From contig JPHH03000002.1 in NCBI GenBank assembly GCA_000750105.3, forward strand, positions 930,001 to 994,000: a stretch of 64,000 nt of DNA, given 5' to 3'. Position numbers and translations under genes: made by a program. Positions 10,737 to 20,413 of the stretch are shown piece after piece. How positions within the stretch are numbered: position 1 is the stretch's first letter; the number at the start of each line of letters is the position of its first letter. Below the pieces are notes generated by a model. It had not been told where the DNA came from, did no database searches, and saw only the letters and a list, made by a program, of their open reading frames with translations. Origin of the DNA: Tolypocladium sp. Sup5 PDA-1 (lineage: Eukaryota > Ascomycota > Sordariomycetes > Hypocreales > Ophiocordycipitaceae).

Positions 10737-12461
10737 TCACATAAAAGACACGGAGCCCAGGTTGCTCTTCATACCCGTACAATCTCGAATTCTCTCAAAA
10801 ACGGCCTGTGCTGCATGTTGTTGCGCCTCGGTCGTTGAACCGTCGCGGTTCTTGATGATCTTGATGGGCCACAAAAGGAGGTACGCTCCAATGGCCTGTG
10901 ACCGTGACGATCCCGGCTCGGAGACTAAGTGGCCGTTGTGGTCGATGTCGCCGAGCGATTGAGCAACGGTTGACAGCACCTCGTCTGCGAGATATTGAAC
11001 AGTCATCGTGGACGTCTCTCTCCACGCTGTGAGTTCGGCGGTTCGGCGGTCGAGAGCGTCAAGTGACGCGTCGGATGCGACTGCGTCTAGGCACGAGAGC
11101 AGCTGCTGATGCAGTATCATCCGCGCCGCTCTGTGGTAGTTCCACTCGTACGCCATCCACAGATCTCGATGCAGTTGAACCGTTTCGTGGAGTCGCGCTT
11201 TTACTCTCTCGTCTCCTGATACTTCGCTTCTTGTGATCTTTCTGAAGGACCACTCAGGCTTCTGCCGCCACCGAGCAGCGTCGTTGTCGAGTTGGTGCAT
11301 TCGACGCACCAGCCCGATCACTTTCTCGCGTGGCACGTTGGCAGAGTTGAGATCTAGAAGCAGGGAGTTTGCCTCTTCGCAGAGGGTGGATATCCCCAAC
11401 GCGTCTGTCTCGAGTCGAATAAATTGGTCATTTCCGTCCAAGGATGCTATCCACGTCTTGGACTCTGGCAGAGGGCCGAGGTGCTTGGCCAGTTGCTGCT
11501 TTTGCTGCAACACCCCTAGTCAGCATGGCTTTTCTGATAGAGGGGAGAGTGATCATACAAGCCGATGATGAGCCAGACGGAATAAGCCCCATCCCCGGGG
11601 ATCGTGGAACTGGTCGTGGCACCTGAGTCGGAGAATGTGCGCCATTCCCTGGGCATGAGATCCGTTGGACACAGCATCCGGCATAAAAAGAGACTAACCA
11701 TGGAATTAGATTCAACACTTGAAAAGCGTGAGGGCCATGCTTTACCTCAAATATATCGAGCACCACCACTGTCATGAGGTCATAATCATCCGGCGTCTTG
11801 CCCTTCTCCGACAGGGATTTCCCCAAGGCTGCCAGGGCATGGCCGTAGCACTCAAACGCCTTGCATGCAGCCACTTCAGAGTCCTCTGACCTCGAAGAGT
11901 CTGCGAAAGCGGCTGCTTGGACCGCCCACCGGAGGGCACATCGACCCTCGACGTTGACTTCTTTGAACAGGCACGGCAGATGCTCGAGGAATCCTGGCGA
12001 AGAAGTCTCGTTGCATGGGTAGATGACGTATTTGTCGAAGAATCCAGACACCGCCTGTTCATCGGCGGACAGAGACTTGTCAGGATCTGAACTCCCATCG
12101 AGCCATGGGAATGACGGGGTCGGACCGTGGTGCGCCCAGTCTGGAAGAGCCTCCGAGGCCACCCCCGGAAGCGACTGACTGCGCGACCGACGGCTGCTCC
12201 CGGATGAGAGAGAAGACGCACTGGTCGACTCCCACTGGTTCTTGCGAACGACTCTCTCCGTCTCGTGCTGGAAGATGAGGTCGGCCTCGTCCCTGTAGCC
12301 TACGCACAGCTCATTCCGTGTGAGGCAGCGCTGGCATGACGGACGGCCCTGGTCACACTGCAATGATGGCGTCAGCACTGCGGGTATTGGCGGGGACTGG
12401 AAGGCTTTGCCTTGACGCGGCGCTGGCGGCATCGCAGACATCCGCGGCTGCGATGGGCCAT
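10737..12461 (-). CDS. Zn2Cys6 fungal transcription factor
   Basis: A 521-residue binuclear zinc-cluster regulator. Inferred exons: 12461-12411, 12357-11746, 11693-11559, 11504-10737, with all phases agreeing. Exon 1 encodes MAHRSRGCLRCRQRRVK and exon 2 continues CDQGRPSCQRCLTRNELC, completing C-x2-C-x6-C-x6-C-x2-C-x6-C at residues 8-35. The cluster is therefore split by intron 1, which starts with GC instead of GT. The remainder is the helical fungal-specific regulatory region (VVLDIFE..., GMAHILRLRCHDQF), usual for this class. These proteins bind CGG-type DNA sites as nuclear dimers. The target pathway is unknown; the adjacent cupin gene could be regulated but nothing in the sequence shows it. 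Confidence 0.85.
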
Positions 12462-12849
12462 TGCAAAGCGGCTGCGATTCTTGATGGTTGCTGATGCTGA
12501 GAGAAAACAGGTATTAATACTGTACCCCACGCTGGTGGTGAGTCCCAGCGCGTGTACTAACCTGTGACGCGCCCCGTCAGGGAAGGCACAGATCACTCGC
12601 GACACCATCGTGCCTGCCCGAGATAATAATAAGCACGATAACCCGGCAAAACCCACAATACCATTGCTGCCAACAGTCTTCTTGGTATCAAATATCTAAG
12701 CTGCGCGCGCCGTACTCGTACATCCATGGGCCAAGAAAATATCTCAGAGCTTACAAAGGTATATCATCCCGACACCGTACCCCTTTCGCTTGGAAACAGA
12801 CCCGCAGGTTGGCCACCTTTATCCGGCTCCGCCTCGCATTAGAATTCAT
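12462..12849. other. Intergenic region
   Basis: 388 bp upstream of the zinc-cluster gene and downstream of the acetyltransferase gene. I see nothing beyond the presumed promoter and 3' UTR. Confidence 0.5.
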
Positions 12850-15800
12850 TTACTCGTCCTCCCCTTCAGCGTCCACGTCCACGTCCACGTCCGCGTCCAC
12901 GTCCACGTCCACGTCCTCTTCCTCCACCCTTCCCTTGCCGCCGTGGTTGTCCGTCTTGCCGTTTGGCGCCTCGCCGTTGGTGGAAGCCTTGGCCACGGCG
13001 ACTTGCACCTCGTCCTTCGGGGGTTTATCGGTCCCGAGAGGCTCTGCGTTGGGGTTTCTGCCTTTGGCCTCCGCTTGTAGGCGAGCTTGCTTCTCCTTCC
13101 ATCCCGGAGGGAGACCGGGTCCACTATCGGCATTACCATAGTCGGACTTCTTGGTTCCCTTAGGCCATCGCCCTGGCCCGCGGCCAGTCCCTCCCGTCTT
13201 CCGCCGTGATGCACTACTCCGAGGACGGCTCGCAGTAGGGCGCCGGCTGCTGCTGCTGCCCGAAGACCGTTTCGGCCGTGGCCGCGATGCGCTGCTGACA
13301 GTACGAGGGGCGGCTGGGCGGCTTACGCTCGGCCTTGCTCTGTCTGTACGGCGACTACCAGTAACGGGGGGGAAAACTTCGAAACGTGTTGGGGGTATGT
13401 CCTTGTATGGTGCCGCCCAGGTGTCGGGGTCCGCATCTGCGTCCTCCATAACTTGGTCCTCCGGGTCTGCGTTCTCTTTGCCCTCAGGCGCGACGTTCTC
13501 AATAGACTTGACAGGCTCTGGGCCAGCCGTGTTTTCCATATCGCTAACGACGGCGGATTCCTGCTGCGACGTCTCCTTACTCTCGCCGTTGACCAACGAC
13601 TGAGATTCTGTGCCGACGCTGTTGGCACCTTCTTGGACCTTGGCCTCGTCATCCTCGCGCGGCGCGATAGTGCTAATAGGCGGTCCAAGCTCGAAGTTGA
13701 CGGCGTTGCTCCGACCCATAACGTACGGCGTCCAAGCGAGAGCCTCAGGCTTCAACCTAACGTAGCCTTTTGATTCCCACTTTGCTACGTACTGTCGGCA
13801 GTAGTCCAAATCCATGCGGAACGCGTACAGATGCGTCTGCGGATCCCGCACCAAGGCCCGAAGTCCTTCCAGGGCGGAGACCACGTCATCGGCAGTCATG
13901 CCGGTGTCATCAGAGATTTGTTTGACGCTGAGCCCGTCCTTCTGGTGCTTGCCTCCTTCCGCGAGGCTCAAGAAGTATTGGCACAGCTCTAGACGCCAGT
14001 AGTTGCGATAGGAGACAAGGCCCATGTCCGACAGCGGCTTCTCAGGCGAGCCAGTCTTCTCCTCAACCTTGGTGAGAAGGTAGGAGAAATCAATGAGCAG
14101 GTTTCCGTAACCCTTTCTCTGGTGTATCGGCAGCGTCAAAATACACGACACGTTATTCTGGCTGCTCGCTCGCTTCTCCTTGGAGAAGTAGCCGACGAAG
14201 TGGTAACCACAGTCGTCGTACTCGCAGAGAATGTAGAACAGGAACGGTTCCACATCATAGTAGAGTGTCTTTGAGCCGAGAAAGAGCTTTGCCAGGAGAC
14301 ACAGGTTCTGGCAGTAGACCGGATGCTTCCGGCCATCAACTTCGAAGATGGATACGGACCCATGGCGGTATATCTCATCCCCCGGCGGATGTTTGGTGGC
14401 ACATTTGAGCTTGTGTCGCCACGCGACGTAGTCGGAGTTCATGTACTTGAGGCAGAACTCGCAGATGTAGAGGACGCGATTTCTGCTGTACTCGGCCGGG
14501 TAAGGGGCCGCGTACCACGTGTCGATCTCCCACCCCCCAAACTCGATGCATTCGATCTGGCTTGCGTTCTCGTTTGCCGTCTTGTGTCTCCGTGCTGGCA
14601 CTTCGGCCTCCGCCTGTATTGCCAGGGCGCGAGCTCGCCACTCATCTTCAGCCTTCTGCTTTGCGTGGTCGAACCTCTTGCGATCATCGAGCGTCGGAAG
14701 TGTCTTTGACGTGTCCGCCTCCGTCTCGCTTAGTATGCCGCCGTAAGGCTTCCCCTTCGCATCGTCGGTATCTTTGTCGAAGAAGGAGTAGAACGGCTGG
14801 GAGTACAAGTCCGAGGTGAACGGTGTCGGAAGGGGAGCAGCAGGGGTCGGGGCAACGCTCGGGCGAGCAGGCGTCGATCGCGGCGGCGGAGCTGGCCTCG
14901 GAGTAGTAGCAACAGCAGCAGCACCACTACCGCCGCCGCCGCCGCTGCTACCACCACCACGCCTCCTGTCGCGTTTCCTCCGAGAAAGGATCTCTTTGAG
15001 GTTGCCTGGTCGCACTTCAATCTTGAGAACCAAGGACGTGCGCGATCGCTTCTCGATGGTGACGGGTGGCGGCGGTTGAGCTTTGAGCCGCAGTGCTCTG
15101 GACGCCCTGCTCGCGCCAGTAGACTGGTCTGCAGCTCCATCATCTTGAGAGGCCAGGTCGCTTGAGAGGTTCCGGCGTCGCTTTCTAAGGGACCCAGCAC
15201 CCTCATCTGGCTCAGCCGATGAAGTCTTCCTTTTTCGCAGTGCTCGAGACCCGTTTGGGATATCATCTTCAAAAACGCCCGCGTTGGACATGGATCGATC
15301 GTCAGGAGTGTTGCTATCCCGCGACCTCTTTGCCACACCTGAGTGTTGCGACAAAGACCGCGCGTTTCCATCAATACTAGCATCGTCTTTGATGTCGATA
15401 TCGTCGTCGTCTAGATCAGAGTCTGCGGCGAAACATTCCGGGCATTTCCATTTCTTGGAATCTAAAAGAGGTCAGGAAACCTGGACAAGAGCCAAAAAGA
15501 ACAAGTCACTTACGATTCTGCTCGCTCATGGCTGCCGCGCCGCGGGCACATTGTTGATGGGCTGTTACAGTTAGCACAGTCACTTTGCAGCACTATGATA
15601 AGGCCACATACCATTTTCGCCACAGCCAGTGCAGGCAAGGAACGCCTCAAAGTCTTCGCTGGGGTCATTTTCCTCATCTTGCTTGCAGAACATGCAGGTA
15701 TTCGACGGCGCTGCGTCCTCGTCCTCGTCCTCGTCCTCATCCTCATCCCCGTCGGCCCCGTCTCCATCTTCCCAAGCAGCCTCGTCTTCATCAGACTCCT

Positions 15801-16263
15801 CGTCGGGGGCGCTTGGCAAATCTGAGACGTCGCTCTCCATGTCTTCGTCGTCTGACTCCCCAGGTCTGATCTTAACAGCCCCAACGCCCTCGTCGAGATC
15901 GTCTTCACCTCGTTCTGCATCTTCATCGTTTTCGTCGTCCTCGTCATCGTCATCGTCGCCCGCGGCGTCCCCGACAATTATTTGTTGAGCAAGGAGATCG
16001 TTGTCTTCCTCGCCAGATGCGTCCTCGTCGATCTCTTCGCCAGAGGCGTCTCGGTCGCTCAGTTCCTCATCGCCGTCGCTGCCCTCATCTTGAGAGACGC
16101 CTGCCGCGCCGTATTGTGCGGAGTCTGTGACTCCTCCTTTGTGCTTTCGACCCGTAGATTTCGTGTGGTTGTCTCCAGTACTGTCTGCCGTGTCGTATTC
16201 CGCGTCCTCCGACAGCAAAACACTCTGTTGCAGCTCCTCCTCCATCGCCTGCGCGCTCGCCAT
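12850..16263 (-). CDS. MYST-family histone acetyltransferase (SAS3-like, NuA3)
   Basis: Inferred exons 16263-15612, 15561-15514 and 15461-12850 give 1103 residues. Exon 1 is strongly acidic (long D/E runs). A zinc-binding, PHD-like segment spans all three exons (CMFCKQ..., CTGCGENAHQQCARG, KKWKCPECF; residues ~195-250). The MYST catalytic domain covers about residues 535-800, with a C2HC finger (YICEFCLKYM...HKLKC, ~565-587), the acetyl-CoA motif QRKGYG (~681-686) and the putative catalytic Glu in SPEKPLSDMG (~707). The SAS3/MOZ family acetylates histone H3 within NuA3-type complexes in the nucleus. The N-terminal zinc module and size favour SAS3 over ESA1 or SAS2, but this is inferred. The C-terminus is Ser/Arg-rich and ends in an Asp-Val repeat. 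Confidence 0.92.
12871..12916 (-). repeat. GTCCAC hexanucleotide repeat encoding Asp-Val
   Basis: About seven and a half copies of a 6-bp unit at the 3' end of the acetyltransferase gene encode alternating Asp-Val, with one Asp-Ala. It adds an acidic tail and is a likely length-polymorphic site. Confidence 0.9.
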
Positions 16264-16910
16264 TGTTACCCCTGATTCCGAGAACGAGCACAGCGAATAT
16301 TCGATTCAAAGCTGGGCATATCGGATTCAAATGAGTGTTGCGACGAGTCGTTCCAGCGGTTGTCAAGTTCGAAGCATTGCGACACTCCGGACGCGGTTCA
16401 TGAGCCACGAGCCTAGACCACTTGACCTGCTGGGTTGTCAGCGGCAAGCGAGCCGGAAAAAAAAGGATTACGGACCTCACGCTCGTAATAACGCGCGGCA
16501 AAATGCACTGCAGTTGGTTGTGATGACGCCAGACAGCGTGGGACAATCAGTCGCGTTTCCGTCACCAGTTGGCAAGAAGTCGCGGAGCTTGTCGCTACAG
16601 TGCGCGCGCACCCACTTGGCGTTGCTACCCCACGGCTTTAGGCTAGCTTTACAGTGCTAAAGTCTCTAAGCGCTAACTGTGCTATCGCGTCAGGGATGCA
16701 TGACATTTGCGCCTCAGGCATCCAACCAGTGCCCTGCGAAGAGCCAACCGAGAGTCGTGACCATCAGTTCAAGATCTGGCTCCGATACAACATCCAGACT
16801 GCGCAACGCCAATTGACGAGGCCTCACCACAAGCGGGCCACAAATCGACGAGCACAACTCCCGACACATAACTCGTTTGTCAAAGTCCGCAGCGGCGGCA
16901 CAACGCAGCC
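16264..16910. other. Intergenic region, divergent promoter
   Basis: 647 bp between the divergently oriented acetyltransferase and complex I subunit genes. No coding or repeat signal seen. Confidence 0.5.
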
Positions 16911-17413
16911 ATGCCGGTCCCATTCGAGGCTTTGCTTCCCTATGCCATTATGATTGGTGTATGTACACCAGAACACCAAGCCGGACATAAGGCGGTGGCT
17001 CATTTGTTTCTAGATGTTCGGCGTGACTGGCACCGGCCTTGCCGCCGTCAAGACGTGGCGGAACGAGGGCAAGCGTCCGCGATACTCGCTGGATCAGTGG
17101 GACAAGGTTTGTTGCTCAACTTCTCCTGTTCAGACCCAAATTGACTAACGACTCTCGCAGCAAAGTAAGACACCCCTTTGACCTGCGCGGCGTGCACGAA
17201 CGAGAACGACCAGAAGCTGACCGATATTGCTCAAGTGATGGAGCGCGACCGAAGGCTCACCGGAACGTTACGGGGGCAGACTGATGGGCCAGAGGCACCC
17301 ACGGGATTTGAGTTGAGCAATGCGTGGAAGGTAGGATGCCCTATGCGACAATTGTTTCGCCTGGTGATTTCAGTCCGCTCACATCTTCACAGCTGGAGAA
17401 ACGATTCACATAA
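16911..17413 (+). CDS. NADH:ubiquinone oxidoreductase MWFE subunit (NDUFA1 homologue)
   Basis: A small, single-helix accessory subunit of mitochondrial complex I in the inner membrane. Five inferred exons: 16911-16958, 17014-17106, 17161-17164, 17236-17330, 17393-17413, for 86 residues. The N-terminus MPVPFEALLPYAIMIGMFGV forms the transmembrane helix without a cleavable presequence, as is usual for MWFE. It is followed by YSLDQWDKQMMERDRRLTG and RGQTDGPEAPTGFE, which match the fungal family. The Q and the first base of the next codon come from a 4-nt exon (CAAA) between AAG|GTTTGT...GCAG and GTAAGA...CAAG. Without it exon 2 and exon 4 are out of phase. Intron branch-like CTAAC/CTGAC sequences support the model. 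Confidence 0.88.
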
Positions 17414-17630
17414 GAGTCCACTGGATGGGGATAATCGAACTTGTGGACTTGCGGGGTTGGGATAAACGTGTACATATAATGGCAGTGCACTGATGGCCGT
17501 TCCTGGCGACAGGCGAAAGAGAAAGAGAAAGAATACTACGAATTCTGCGTCACACGAAGTTGCGCAGTGCCTCCGATGCATCCTGCACTCCGCACATGGC
17601 AAAGACCGTTGGACTGCAAAGGGTATCATT

Positions 17631-18802
17631 TTATATCGCGATGTCTGCCCTATTCTTGTTCAAGTTCTCCAAGAGCGTGCATGCCTGGCACATGTCCTGG
17701 CTTGACATGTAACCGCACTTCACACACCGGCCAAGGGTTTGTAGCGGCGCAGGGGTGTGCTCCTTCGGCCGACGATGTCGTATGGGGAGCTTCACAGATC
17801 CATCCCCCTGCGACGCCTCGTTGGCAGTGATTTCCGTCTCAAGGCCTTCAGATCTGGGCTGGCTCTTGAGGCTTGCCTCCATCTGTGCCAGTTCGGTCCC
17901 CGAGGAGCGGCCGTTCGCCGACCCGCAGCCTCCCACTCCTTCACCTTCGTCACAGCCGCAAGCGCCTTGTCCTTTGTCTGGCGTAAGCCTTGCCATATCC
18001 TCCCCGCTTCTGACAATGTCCAATATTGCGCTTGGTCGAACCCTTTCTAGGCTCTTTATGAGACTCCGCGCCGTTCCTCGAAATGCCTCCGGGCTGTATA
18101 TGCATTCGGTGCTGAAGTAGTCCAGCTTCTTGTGGTGGGCGTATAAGACGATTTCCTTCTCATACGCATACTTCAGGGGCTTGCTCCTCTTGACCTCGCT
18201 CGCTGAGCTTCCAGTGACTATACTCGTACTCCGTGACAACCGGGGCAAATCGCCTCGGAGGAGATTCATCAGGACTGTTTCTGCGACGTCGTCTGCGTTG
18301 TGGCCCGTGACAACGTGCCTGATATCGAGGATCTTGGCACCCCTGTCCAGCGCCTGTCGACGAAGACACCACAATATGTGCAGTTGCCTTTCTTTCCAAT
18401 GGTCTCCACGACTTGGTCCATGGTCCATCCGTAGAGCTGATCGTAGCCGACAATTTGTAGCGGCATCTCATACTGAGTCGCGTTTCGCTTCACAGTCTCG
18501 AGCGAGTCATCTCGATATCCCTTGATGCCCTCGTCGACACTTAGCAGAACCAGATCCAAGCCATAGTTGTGCCGCTCGTTAAGGGTTTTGAGAACTGAGG
18601 CCAAGACTGTAGAATCTTTACCACCTGATGCTCCTATAGCCACTCTTTCGCCTGGTTGAAACAGCTGGGAAGAGACAATGGTGTGGTGGACCTCATCTTC
18701 AAATATAGCGAGAAAACACTCTCGGCATACTTTGTGGTGGTTCTTTGGTCTTTTGACGACGGCCCTGTTGTTATGGCACCGCATACATGGTGTTGGCGGC
18801 AT
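17631..18802 (-). CDS. ncs6: Cytoplasmic tRNA 2-thiolation protein 1 (CTU1/NCS6), with apparent frameshift
   Basis: Catalytic subunit of the Ctu1-Ctu2 complex, which thiolates wobble U34 of certain cytosolic tRNAs using sulfur relayed by Urm1. The start is the ATG at 18802. Residues 6-29 hold the N-terminal zinc pair (CMRC...CREC). The PP-loop SGGKDS lies at 59-64, followed by CTYCGVF and, after the break, LDIRHVVTGHNADDVAETVLMNLLRGD. A C-terminal zinc region (CVKCGYMSS...CQAC) ends the protein. The reading frame shifts by one base at about 18360-18362, between CTYCGVF and RRQALDRGA. Adding one base would make the whole frame 390 residues, so the gene is either mis-sequenced or newly broken. 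It diverges from the eL8 gene. Confidence 0.9.
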
Positions 18803-19257
18803 TGTGCTTCGTGCCTCGAAGAGGTGTTGCCGTACCCTGGTCGTGGTTCCAGTGAAATGCGGTGATATCCTGGAATGAAAGCGGCTCGCCTGCCTCGAGA
18901 ATTTAGCCACTCCTTCCAGAAGGCGCTGTGGCCAGATCCTTTTCTGTGATAATAGCCCTCGATAACAAGGTAAACCTGCAGAATCTTACACCACGTCTAC
19001 GTGACTGGATGTTGAGTGCACAGCTCTGACTCGATGCCCACCAAAACGTGCATTTCCACATCACGTGACGGCTTTATGTTCCAGCCACAACAGTCGCGCC
19101 ACCTGTGGGGCAGAAACGCAGCTGTGGCACACGAAGCCCTAATTTTCCACCCACCACCAGAAATCGTCTTTTTCTTTCGTTCTTTCCGCAACCCCATCCA
19201 CTCCGGCATCAAGGACTCTGCTCTTCAATACCGAGCACCGCCGCCCGACGACACAAG
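18803..19257. promoter_or_regulatory. Divergent promoter of CTU1 and ribosomal protein eL8 genes
   Basis: 455 bp between divergent genes. It contains the palindrome TCACGTGA at 19061-19068, an E-box/CBF1-like site, about 190 bp before the eL8 start codon. A second ACGTGAC lies at 19000-19006. The sequence CCCTAATTTT at 19137-19146 resembles elements often seen before fungal ribosomal protein genes. Function is inferred only. Confidence 0.45.
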
Positions 19258-20413
19258 ATGGTAAGTTCCTAGTCATCAAGACTCTAATGGCCACAGCTCG
19301 TGAGTCAATTGCGTGAAAACGCAATTTGATCCGCAGCGTCGCTTGCGACCTGTTGGAATTCCGCCTGCACGTCCCTCGTGGACCAGGTGAAGACTTGGCT
19401 GGAGACGCGATGTGTGCTGAAAATGCCATATCGTGCGCTCACTAGAGTTCAGAGAAGACTTTTTGGCTTGAGCAACTCGCTGATGTCTTCTTTTCTCAAT
19501 GACAGCCTCCCAAGACCGGCAAGAAGGTGGCCCCGGCCCCTTTCCCTCAGGGAAAGGCTGGCTCCAAGAAGGCCCCTAAGGTGCGTAACCATTCTCTCGC
19601 CGATTCGCATCAGCCCCCGAGCTAACGACGTGTGCCGCAGAACCCTCTCATCGAGAAGCGCCCCCGAAACTATGGCATCGGCCAGGACATCCAGCCCAAG
19701 CGAAACATGTCCCGCATGGTCAAGTGGCCCGAGTACGTCCGTCTTCAGCGCCAGAAGAAGATCCTGCAGATGCGCCTCAAGGTCCCCCCCGCTCTGTCGC
19801 AGTTCCAGCACGTCCTCGACCGCAACACCGCCGCCCAGGCTTTCAAGCTCCTCAACAAGTACCGCCCTGAGACCAAGCCTGAGAAGAAGGAGCGTCTCCT
19901 TAAGGAGGCCACCGCCGTCAAGGAGGGCAAGAAGAAGGAGGAGGTCAGCAAGAAGCCCTACACCGTCAAGTACGGCTTGAACCACGTTGTCGGCCTGGTC
20001 GAGAACAAGAAGGCTTCTCTGGTCCTCATCCCCAACGATGTCGACCCCATCGAGCTGGTTGTCTTCCTGCCTTCGCTGTGCAAGAAGATGGGTGTCCCCT
20101 ACGCCATTGTCAAGGGCAAGGCCCGCCTGGGTACCGTTGTCCACAAGAAGGTCAGCGCATATCATGACATTCGTGTTGATAAATGCGACTTGCGATGCTA
20201 ACCAAGTCGTAGACTGCCGCTGTTCTGGCTCTCACCGAGGTGCGATCCGAGGACAAGAACGAGCTGTCCAAGCTGGTCTCCGCTGTCAAGGAGGGCTTCA
20301 TGGAGAAGCACGACCAGGCTCGGAAACAGTGGGGCGGTGGCATCATGGGCGCCAAGGCCCAGATGCGGATCCTGAAGAAGCAGAAGGCTCTGGAGGCTGC
20401 CACCAAGATTTGA
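19258..20413 (+). CDS. rpl8: 60S ribosomal protein eL8 (L7Ae family)
   Basis: Structural protein of the large cytosolic ribosomal subunit. Exons: 19258-19260 (only the ATG), 19506-19580, 19641-20150, 20213-20413, coding for 262 residues. The N-terminus MPPKTGKKVAPAPFPQGKAG is basic. It is followed by NPLIEKRPRNYGIGQDIQPK and the L7Ae/L30e fold (KYGLNHVVGLVENKKASLVLIPNDVDPIELVVFLPSLCKKMGVPY is split here only in description; key features are GLNHV, IPNDVDPIE and CKKMGVPY). The first intron (19261-19505, 245 nt) directly follows the start codon and is far longer than the others (60-62 nt), a pattern common in fungal ribosomal protein genes and possibly regulatory. Confidence 0.96.

Noticed and set aside
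19449..20165. 238-codon open frame antisense to the ribosomal protein gene
   Set aside because: It mirrors the codon bias of eL8 on the other strand, lacks any family signature and spans eL8 exon-intron boundaries.
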